Program-made: the position numbers and the translations under genes
Notes under the pieces: generated by a model
Database searches by the model: none
The model's input: only the letters and a program-made list of their open reading frames with translations
Told to the model about the DNA's origin: nothing
Part shown: positions 24,614-35,800 of the stretch, piece by piece
How the letters are laid out: each line of letters begins with the position of its first letter
Numbering within the stretch: the first letter of the stretch is position 1
NCBI GenBank assembly: GCA_021613535.1
Contig: CP075497.1
Span: 11,904,001-11,968,000, forward strand
Source: Adineta vaga
Lineage: Eukaryota; Rotifera
Reading direction: 5' to 3'
Length of the DNA: 64,000 nucleotides

Positions 24614-25189
24614 ATGGATGATACAACACGTTTAACAAGCGAACAGTCGATTAAATTATTTATTCAACGTGATTATTCGGAAGGCACAGCTGTGAAATTT
24701 CAAGAACGTTTTCCATCTGAACTTCAAGGAAGAGTAAATATTCATTTTTTCTTTGATTGTTTTTGTCAAATCTTTATCTCAAACGATTTAGATCGATCAA
24801 GGAAAATTCACTGAGATTATTCGTCACATCAATTCCATTTATGATGAAGCGGAAGCATTATCATGTAAAACATTTATGGAGAATTGTTGTTCTTGTTTAA
24901 CAGGTTATTTATTATTATTATGTATGCCAACACATTATGAAAAGGTAAAGATTCGATATGAAATGAAATTTTAAGATTAAACTTTGTGATTATTTAGTGT
25001 GTTAAACGAGCAGCAAGATATATTACAGAAGAGAATGAAAATACACTTAATCCAAAAGGAATATTCATGTTAGATCCCATGGAAAAAGGACTTCGCTGTG
25101 TAAGTAAAGACATTAATTGAAAAACAAAAATCATTCAATCGAATAATTCTATTTAGATTGAAGTATGTATTACAACTAATCGTCGATAG
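24614..25189 (+). CDS. GOLGA7: Golgin subfamily A member 7 (palmitoyltransferase subunit)
   Basis: Exons 24614-24733, 24792-24944, 24998-25099 and 25157-25189 (135 aa). FIQRDYSEGTAVKFQERFP, then THYEKCVKRAARYITEENE and GIFMLDPMEKGLR, are the landmarks of GOLGA7/Erf4. It pairs with DHHC9-type palmitoyltransferases, which modify Ras at the Golgi. Cysteine pairs in the middle (NCCSCL) correspond to the family's palmitoylated cysteines. The start at 24614 is chosen because the in-frame ATG at 24578 precedes it with no conserved residues. It lies 206 bp after RABEPK on the same strand. Confidence 0.92.
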
Positions 25190-26812
25190 ACAAAATCAAA
25201 ACTAGGCAAAAGTATCTTATTTATTCGGTTACAACAGACGTACATGTTCTTCTTTAATGATGAACAGTTTCTATGAACTTTGTTCGATGAATTGTTTTTC
25301 TTTCTTTCGTGTAAATAATAAAATAAAATATATTTCAAGAATAACATGTCAATTGAATTCATGAATCTAAGAATTGTTGAGACATTCTATTTCTTAACAA
25401 TCTTGTTGTTTTAGTTCTTTTAATAGATAAGAAATAGGATATGACTTATTGTTTGTTGACTAAATTTATCATATTTCAAATAGTGATAAGTTTCGTTTAT
25501 AAGTTCTCTGCACGTCATTAATCAATTTGATATTTTCTCACAAATTCAATTAATTGTTCATATTGACATGGTAGAATACTCGAGAGAATAAATAGGAAAA
25601 GAAGAATTATCAAACGATCGAGATAGTTATTATCTTGTAAAACCATTTATTACCATTAGATAATAACAAAATACATTATAAATACTAGTTTTCATTTTCA
25701 GAATTGACATGATGAGAGAAATAGAATCCTAATTGAAATGAAAGGGTAGGAATTAGTAACTAACATCAAGTCATCAGAGAACATTCTATAGAACCGGAAG
25801 TAATTTATTAGTTGAATGTATATCATTATTTCCTTTCTATCTAAATGACCGAATATTTGATATAAAATCCAAGGAGAGAGAGAGAAAAAAAATGAAGAAT
25901 GTACCTCACTCATAAGCACCCCTCGTGTAAGTCAATGTTACCATTGACTGTTTGCATAACTCTGTTTGCAACGATATCACATTCACTAAACACAGATAAA
26001 ACTATCAACTCTGAGAATATTCTCATCTTGGTAAATAATCATATCTATTGTGTTCAGCATATAAACATGATAGATCTTTAATGAAAGATCGGATAGTTGC
26101 TATCCTTGGGTTCGGGGACTTTCCCTCGAGTATCGAGAAATTTGAAAACAAATTTCAATCGATGAAAAGAGTGATCAGTAAAGACACTCGTATGTAACTC
26201 GAACAGCAAACGTGTAAGATACATTGAGTTTATTTGATAAATCTTCATCTATTTATATTGATATATCGATAAGAGAAAAGAAAAACGGTGAATAGAAGTT
26301 AATCAAAGAGAAAGAGCGACATCTGTCGTCCAAAGGATATGTTAATAATAATAATAATAAAATGCACAATGTGATTTCATTAATCATATGACGAAGTCAT
26401 CTGGATAATTTCGATGTCTTCAGATCTCCGAATCAATTTATTCGACGAAGAAAAAGTTTTCTTTTTAATATTTGATGTTTCAACAAGAGCAGGACTGTCA
26501 ATATTTCATCTGTCTGTCTTTAGGCGAAAAGTACCGTAGAACTAAAGATGAACAACAAAAACCATATTTTTCTATCTTCAAAAAAAAGAAGAAGAAGAAA
26601 GCCGAGAAAAAAAGAAAAAGAAAAGCGAGAAAAAAAGAAGACGAATATAAACCGGAAATTGAAAGCTTTCTCTTTCTTACTGTTAGGTTAATGCAATGTA
26701 TTTTAATCGAAGTTGTTGAAGAAAAAAAAAAGAAAAGATTTTATTTCCAGTCTCTTTTGTAGTTTATTTTCATTCAACTAGGTTTTCCTTTGTCCTTTGA
26801 ATAAATATTCAA
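25190..26812. other. Intergenic, 1.6 kb, nothing recognised
   Basis: AT-rich with no coding frame of quality. A purine tract (GAAGAAAAAG repeats) at 26580-26645 and a TAA microsatellite at 26345-26360 are the only features. Confidence 0.5.
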
Positions 26813-26869
26813 ATGTGTGCATGTTATGTACTCCAAGCATCATCATCTATTCGAAGTACTTATCGTTTT
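26813..26869 (+). CDS. Leader exon 1 of the RBD-GoLoco gene
   Basis: ATG at 26813, 19 codons (MCACYVLQASSSIRSTYRF), then GTAAGT; phase 0. It is cysteine-rich at the start, so lipid attachment is conceivable. The shortness makes this the weakest leader but one. Confidence 0.35.
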
Positions 26870-29800
26870 GTAAGTATCTTTTTATTAATTCTTTCGAGTT
26901 TTACACAAAAATTTCATTCTCTAATTCTGTTCATTGAAGAATCAACTCCAATAAGAACCTTTTTTTGTCATTCTCTTCATTAAATGCTTTATTAATATTA
27001 AATCTTTTTTTGCCTGAGTATATGAAAAGAAACTCATTCAACCATGTTTACAAATAAAAAGTAAAACGATGCATTGTCATCATCATCATCTGTATTCCAA
27101 TCGATAAAAGACTTATCATTTTCAAGTAGCTATTTGAATAGATCTTTAGTAAATAAAATCGATTCGTTTGTTAGAAAATAAAACGAACAGATTGAATCAA
27201 TTAATTGTAATTTATACTGAAAAATCATATTGAAGTATTTCCTGTTATGGAATACTCGAACGAGAAAATACCGAAACAAATTCAAGAAGAAAAAGAAGTC
27301 TCGTTTTTGTTATGGATCACAAAGAAACTCATTTATTTAATGCTTGTTTGTGAACAAATGAAAAATGCATAGAATATTGCGAGATGAATTTCGCCTGATT
27401 ATTTCATTTCGGTTCATTATTAAAAAATTGATCTAATTGAAAACGGAATGTAAAATATTGGGAAAGAAATTAGATAAAAGACACGCAGTTGTGCGTGTGT
27501 CTTTATTCGAATAGTTTCTTGGATTGTTCGATCGATAAACATCTATGTGAAGAAGATAGACACACACACACACGTCTCAATGTATCTATGCATACATTAA
27601 TAGACAAAGAAAAAACGGTTATGATCATTCCATTCCGGACGCTTCACGTTCGCCTAGAGAAACCTTTCCTATTGGTGTTAGTGCTTTATATATATATATA
27701 GTTGTTTCCTAGAGAAGAAGAAACTTTTCTTCTCTATATCTGTCTGTAAAGGAATGTCGACGTAATTATTTTTCTTGACTTCATCTATTTTCTATCTCTC
27801 TCTCTCTTTGTCTATCTCTCATACTCCTATCTATCTCTTTATTTCCCTGTTTTTTATGTAGAAATAGTCACTATTGTTAAAAAACCCTACTTGCCGATGT
27901 TAACGAATGCGATGACGCGAGAATATATAACGCTCATGTTCATGACATAACTCATCGAAGCATTTGACACGAGCGCAGGTGTGTTGCTTATATGTTTGAT
28001 AAGCATGCATCATCTAAAAAACTAGTCCTTTAGTAACAACAATTAATTAGTTTCTTCAACACCTCAATCTTCTTGTTATTATTTCAATAAATATTTATTT
28101 CAATATGGAAAAAACGCCTTCATCATCACCTTTATCATCATCAAATACAAAACGTTCATTTCAACGTAAAAAACTGCAATATCAAGAACGTATCACTGAT
28201 CAACCACCATCCTCATCTTTTCCAACAATAACGACCCTAATGCCTACTTATCTAACAGCAGAGAATATTCGAAAAGTACCCTTAAACAATATACCATCAA
28301 ATTTTAAAGATAAACAGGTAGAAAAATAGTTGAACAACTCGATATAGTATTTTTCTATAGTCTCTTTTCTTTTCTTTCTTCTGACTTTTATCAAGAAGAC
28401 ATATTATTTAAACAACTATTCTTTAATTTAAAGAATATAAAAATAGAAGAGAAAGAAGAAAAAAAAGTAATTATTTCAAGTGAATTCTTTAAGAAAGTAA
28501 ATTCGTACTAATCTACATTAACTGGAAGCTTTTCTTTCTCTAATTGACATAAGAGATTTTTCATCTTTTAAAAAAAAGAAAAGAAGAATATTTGAATTTC
28601 TTCATAAACATTAATAGTATTACTTTCCCCTACGACTTTTTTGTTTACAAAAATAGTCAAAAAAATGAACTTCATCTAGTTTTTTTTCTCTTCTTTATCC
28701 AAAAGGTTATCTCAGCTCGAAAGTATGGTATAGTAATATATATAGGAAAAAAATCCGAATGCGAACGAGAGAGAGAGAGATGGAAACAAATTGATTTTAG
28801 TCCACACGATTATTGTACTGTAGAGTAATGCCAATCAAGCAAATGTCATCTTGGGAATTTGCTTTCGTTCTTTGATGATAACAAAAGGCTAGTAAGCGAA
28901 CTAAAAGAAGGAGAGAAAGCAAGTTTCCGGTGGTTTTTTTTTGTTGGCTTTAGTTCTATAGTGAACAATGAGATGAAGAAAGAAAAACAATGAGACGAAT
29001 GAGAAATGGGATAACAACAACAGAACAAATCAGAAGGTTGGGTGTTTTTTAATGATCTCTACTCGTGTGAATAATTATCGTTTTCTGATTTATTGAATAA
29101 ACAGCATTAGATCTTCGTCATTCGATTAATTGAATAAAGATATTGATATATGGTTTTGTTGTTTTAGGAAATGGAATTAAAAGCAGTTGGTAAATTGGGT
29201 ATGGTCAAAAGAAAACAATTTCTTCAAAAACGTGACATTAGTCGATCACATGAGGTAAAAGAAAACTGCAATATTTTTTTTATTATTTATTTGCAATATT
29301 TCCTATCAAATAGAAAGAGAAAAAGAAAAAGAAAAAGAAAACTGTATATTTGATTTGAACGTTTTTCCTCTCTACTCGCAACTCTGTTACTTAAGTTTCT
29401 CTATTGATGATCATGATATAATGATTTTCATCGTTGATCAAATATTTAACTAAGAAAAAGAAAAATTTCTCTTCTTCTTCGTTTTATTCTTCTAACATTT
29501 AACTATGTATCAGTAAGCTTTTAGTCGAAGAAGAAGAAGAAGAAGAAAAAAAAAGGGAAAGATGTGATGCTCATTAATTATGTATGAATTAACAAACGAT
29601 TTTCTTCAGGTATGTGTAGAAAAACAAAACAAACTTAACGAATAGAAACGATTTATCTCGTGTTGTTTTCTTTTTGTGTTCAATACTTTAGAGAATAAAA
29701 ACTCTTCTTTCTTAGATAATAACTTGATTAGTTATTTAATAAAAACTTGTTAGAATAATATTTAATCAAATTCAATAGTATTTCCTGATGATAATCTATT

Positions 29801-32800
29801 GTGATGTGTTTTTATTAATATCAAGTGAAAAATAAAGAGATTTTAAATCGAATGAATAAGGTTTTTTATTGTCTTAGAAAGTAAATTTCATTTCTTGTGT
29901 TATTTTAATCAAACTATTTCTCATTAGAATAACATAAATAGAATCTCTCCTTTTTTTATAATACATACACATATGTGTGTGTGTCGATGAAAGAGTATTT
30001 GTAAACAGATAGAAAGTGTCGGATAATCTATGTTTCATGCCGTTGTTTTTTGTCCATATTGTTCTCCAAGCGGAAGGAGGCGAACAACAATATTCTAATG
30101 TTACTCGTTATATTCCAGCATGTAATTCCTCTGTGTAGAATATCTAAGGAAAAAGTAATCGATTTGTCGGAAGAAGAAGAAAAAAACTGAAGGTCTTTGA
30201 CAATGATCATCACGAAATAATAGTACTTTGAATGACGATAAAACTAATCATATTTTGATAAGACGAAAAAATAGGAAGAGAGAGAGACATGAAGATTTCC
30301 CATTTGTGTATACTTCAATTGCGGAGAAAGATAAGATGCATACTAGTGATTATTCACTGATTGATAAATGATGAGCAGATGACTGTTAGATTATTACTTA
30401 ATGAAGAAAATTTAGTGAAATTATTTCTATAAATTGTTCTTTAGTTTGTTTGCCTTTTGTTTTGTTAAGACATGAACGGCAAAGAAAATATTGCCGAAAT
30501 CTCGTTAATTAAACTAGTAACGATCTAATTCAAGTTGGCATTCAATTGGGAATTATATTTTTGTTTCATCGTTCTTTTTTTCTTTCTCCGAAAACTATTA
30601 ACGAAAAAATGATTGAGATAATGACAATGATGAGAACATGAACAAACGACGATCGTTTCTTGTTGAACGAGAAAAACGAGAAGAAGAGAAACATCCGTGT
30701 TGATAGAATCGTTGGTTTATGCATGGAAAATCGTAGTCTAGAATGCAAACGATGCTCGACACCGGAGGAAGAGAAAGCATATCCTTCCATCATCATCAAT
30801 GATTATTGTATTCGTTTCAATAACGAATTGACAGGCGCAGAAAGTCTTCATTTCTCGCTTTTCTTCTCGCTCTCTCTTTCTCTGATCTTTTTCCGTCGAG
30901 AAACGCACGGACCATTATGTTTTTTCTTCAAAGCAACAATACAAAATAAAATTCCTTCTATCATTCTTATTCTCTTATATGAAAGAACTATCACTTTCCT
31001 TCTCTACTTTTTCTCTCATACGTCTGTCAATCTATCTATCTATAAAATGATGGGTAGTTACCAACAATAATGATATCAATTTATTAAAAAAACGTTCTTC
31101 AATTTGAACATTTAAGCTTTTTTTCCATTTGAATTCCTTTTTCTACGTCTCTTATCAATCTCATCATGTCTTCATTTCGTCTTGATACTGCATTTAATTC
31201 ATTGGCAATCACCTCCACATCATCAATATCTACGACAACAACAACAACAACAAACGCGCCTATTTCTGCTAATCGTTATTTATTAGATGCTGATCCTCGA
31301 CGTTTATCTATCGTCAATACACCAAATACGAATCTATCTGGTGGAAATATTCCTCAACGCCGTACATCTATTGTTAATCATAATCATCAACGTCGAAATT
31401 CTCAATTGCGTAAATCAAGTTTTACTACTTCAACATTGGTATGTGTGACAAAATCTAATTAGTCTGTCTCTTCGTCAATGACATATATAGAAACGGCAAA
31501 AGAAAGAAATCTTGGATATCTTTTCTGCCTAAGAGATATACGTTTGTATGTTTTTTTAAGCAGATGCATAATAATGATGACATCAAATAGAGAAAAGGAT
31601 TTGATATACTTTGGGCAAGTAAAATTTTCCGATGAGAAAAATAATCTTGAAAGAAAATATTCGTTTATATATTTAGTAATCATGTCAATACGATGATTGC
31701 GCAGGAATTTTCTATTTGGAAAGTGATAAATATACATCTAAAGAGATCAATAACACTTCATTATTAGATTTCGTCGTATTTTGTATACTTAAATAATAGA
31801 ATCGTTTCCTTCAATCGATAACAGATGTTGAATGTGTTAAGATCAACTTAGTTGCCGAAGAATCTTTCTCATCTAACGAAGCAAAACATTCGGAAATTAT
31901 ACTAAATGACAAATGCGAGAGTGTAGAAAGAAATATGAGAAATAAACTAAGCAATGGTACTAATAACAGTTAGCCAACATAGATGATGAATCGTTTATTC
32001 CGGTTAATCGCTTTAAGGAAAAAGAACAGAATTAGAAGTCAACGATCGCTATCATCAAATATATCTCGAGAAATCAAAATAATCAGGAGAAACAATTAAT
32101 TTTAATCATTGAATTGTTATCTGTTCAATCACTTATATGATTATCAGAGCAGAAAAGTGCGACAGTTTGTTCCTAGAGAATTTTCTCTCCGATATATTTG
32201 ATTAGTGAGGAAAAGAAAACAGCAATAAGTAAAAGTAATTCTTTTCCGCTGTTAAAACTCTTCATATTTTTATCTTACGGAACAGTTGCCTTTATAAATA
32301 TTTAAGTATGTCATGTTTATAAAACTCTCGTCAACATCATTAAAATACTCATTTATTGATAAAGAACTTGAAGGAAAGAAGATTAATCCATAAATAATGT
32401 TGTCGATGATTAATCGCTTGAAAAAAAAACAAACAACAACGATTCTTATCACTAAACTAGTCGAAGATCGTTTCTTTTCATTGGCAACTTGAAACGAAAT
32501 TTAATAATAAACTTGTTAATTTATTGTCACTTTTTATTGAAGATTTCTTTGAAGAATATTTAATCAAACTAATTCAATTAATTCTAATTGAATTTTGAAA
32601 AAGAAAACCTAACAACGCAAATCATTTCTATCAAGAGAAAAAGAAGAGTTTTCATCAGGAAAGATTTCAAAAACTAGATAAATAGAATTCATTATCGCTC
32701 TAATAGGTAATCCATATTTTTGTTTGGAAAGAATGGTGAATTCGCTCTTTGTTCTCTCCTTCTTCTTTTTTTCCTTAAAAATAGAAAAACGGAAGAAGAA

Positions 32801-35800
32801 GAAGAAAGCCTCTTTTTCTCTTACTTAGAGGTAGTCAATACAAAAAGCCCATATTTATTGATAAGAAAAACATTTTTCTTATTTTTTTGAACTACTTTTT
32901 TTTTACGTTATTAAACTTGAAAGTAAAGAGAGACAGAAATATATCTTTCAAAGAAGATCATTTCTTGTTGACGAGAAAAAGAAATATGATTATGGATTTA
33001 TGAATATTAAATGTCTGAGCATTATCATCAGATTGTTCAATATGTAAGTAAAACATCTTAATCCGTTTTGTTTTCACTTCTTCATTTTTCCAAAGAGAAT
33101 CTCGAATTTCATTTGAAGAAGAAAAAAGGATTTGTTCTCATTATTCTATCTGATCGAATGTGCGCGCGCGCAAGAAACGAATATTGTTTAATGATGAGAA
33201 GAAAGATTTTCTTCATCGATATTTTCTATAGCATGCGTTAGTAATCCGTTTCATGTCTAAAAAAGAAGAAGAAAACGTCTGTCAATCTTCGTTGTTGTCG
33301 CGATGAAATGTGATGATTTGACTATCTGTATCTGTTGTCCGGCCTTTTCTCTCTCTTTCTTTCTTCTTTTTTTTCTAATATGATTTGAATTAATAAGAGA
33401 CTCGTTCACTCTTTTCCGCACAACGTCTGCAACTATCTTAACCGATGTTTCCTCGTTTGTCATCATTTGACATCGGCAATAAACAAAATGTTATTCCAAA
33501 ATCTATGCTCATATATATATATATATATATATGCTTTGACATTCTATGAACATTAACAAAAAATCTCAACTAGAAATCCATGTTTCGACGATTGAGATTA
33601 AATGATCAACATCTTTCCTAACATGTCTATTTCAACAATTAAAAATTTGGGAGAATTTATGGCAGATTGTGCACGGACAACACATCGTCTTTCTTGTTAT
33701 ACACCATTACCAAGTCATGCAACTCAGGTTTGATATCTATCATATTTATTTAATGATGAAGAATTTCGCACATTGAAGGATAAATATGGAATTTTCTTTG
33801 GATTGATCGAAATAAGAAGAATATCTTACAAATGTGAAAATCATATTTTCTCGATGTTTTTCTCCTAATAAGATATTTTGCTTGAATAGCTCTCTTTACT
33901 TCTTTCTTAACAACGATGAATGATTGAAATGTCGTCGTCCTTATCGCTCTTCTTCTTCTTTCTTCTTCTTCTTTTTTTTTACAGTTGAATAAAAACAAAC
34001 AGGAGAAGATAATTCATGATCTTATTAGACAATCGTGACCAGATTTTTTTCTTATTTGTATGATCTAGTAAATAAATCGAGAGAGAAAAAGCAAAAAATA
34101 AGATCCTTAGTATCGTTACTCTTCTCAGAAATGAAATCCAATGGTACTCATCCGATTAGAAGTATGCGTAAGATATATAAATGTTATTAAGAAGATTTGT
34201 ATGTTTGATAAATAATTAAAATGATAACTTCTAGGATTACAACGATTTCAACGAGCTCAGGTATTGATTGTTATTGCTTTTTTCTTCTTCTAAGGAAAAT
34301 CAAATGAAATGAAGCAAAAACAGAAAAAGAAACGGAATTATTTCCGCTCAAGTTTTCTCTCAATTTTTAAATGAGTTTTTCCACTTGTACTTCTTTTTGC
34401 TTCTAAAGCTCAGATAATCAAGGCAATAGAACTGAATAGTTTCGGTGTTTTTTTCTTCTTTTCTTGTTAGTTTGCATGCATGCATATTCAACATCGCATC
34501 ATTTAAAATCGATCACTTCCGAAACAGTACACATGATATAGTAATTCTTCTAGAAATTTGTTCATGTCGATAGATCCTAAATCTTTTCTATTTATGTATA
34601 CATTATTCTACTTGTTATTTTTCTTTTTCGAGGAAAACGAGAATAAATAAATCAATTTCTTTCTTTTAAATAAGAAGAAATTCTCTTGGTATTCAATGAT
34701 ATCTCTCTCGATGCATGTTGGAACATCTAATCGATGTGATCACTAGAGAAAATATTTCAATGAAGTATTGTGTTGTTTTTGCTACTTTCTTTCTTTCTTT
34801 CTTTCTTTTCCTTGAATCCCTATTGTCAATCGAGGAGACTCAATTATTGATTCCATGCGCGCTATCATGCGTCCGTCCTGGCCTTGAATCCATTTATATG
34901 GACTCGTGAAGAGACTTGCGCACACAAACGCAATGGAAAATATTTGTAGCGTACGAATAATACAAGACGAGAACGTATAGAAAGAAGGAAGAAGGGACTC
35001 ATCGTCTTGCCATCGCGTGCCACTGAGCTTTTAAGGATTATAAGAGCAAGGAACTCAGTTAGTCAACAACACATAGTAGCGAATCGAAGACAGAATTACT
35101 TTCTTTCTTCTTCTTCTTTTTTCTTCCTTATTTTTTTTTGCTTCACACTCACACACATCTATATATATATATATGTATGTATTCACAAACAACAATCAAT
35201 CACTATTACTACGACAACAATAATAAAAAAGAACAACGTTGATGATTAGAAAACTTTTTCGAAGATCTTCTTGTTTTCGATGTTTATAAAACAATCATGC
35301 GTAGTCATAGTACGAGTGAAAGTAGAGGAGAACATCATTATCATCAAAATCAACGTCGTTTATTTCTTCGAAATCTTCTTACTGACTTTCGTCGTCAATC
35401 AAGTGTTAATGATTATAAATTTCCAAATACATTGGTATGTTGAAAAGATTCTCCGTAACAGATTAAGATAATACTTTCGACGTGTATTATTTCACTTGGC
35501 CTACATGCAAAGATTTCTTTAGAGATATAAAATATTCTCTAATGTAATAATAATAGAGATTTCGAGAAGAAAATCTCAAAACTTCCTCTGATTAAATCTA
35601 TCTTAAAGTCCCTCTTGAGATCTATCTTTTGTTTTCTTTTCAAGAGATATCAAACAGTTTAAAGAAAATATGTTAGATGAACAAATCCCCAGATATTTGA
35701 GCGAGAAGTTTTTCAACGATAATCATCGTTAATGATCAACTAGAACTTTTCCTTTTATTATTTCATTGAAAAAAGAACATTTAACATCACTGTTGTGATC

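Noticed and set aside
26100-26150. Hairpin-like, GC-richer segment considered as a tRNA
   Set aside because: No T-loop GTTCGA block or cloverleaf can be built.
26472-26762. Lys/Glu-rich open frame
   Set aside because: Caused by a purine (GAA/AAG) tract; low complexity without a start context or splice partners.
30660-31070. 136-codon plus-strand frame considered as an extra leader of the RBD-GoLoco gene
   Set aside because: No donor in phase 0 and the second half is Phe/Leu low complexity; the overlapping minus frames are equally poor.
34715-34909. ATG frame near leader 7 considered as another leader exon
   Set aside because: The possible GTGATC donor is weak and the following (TTCT)n repeat makes the frame unreliable.
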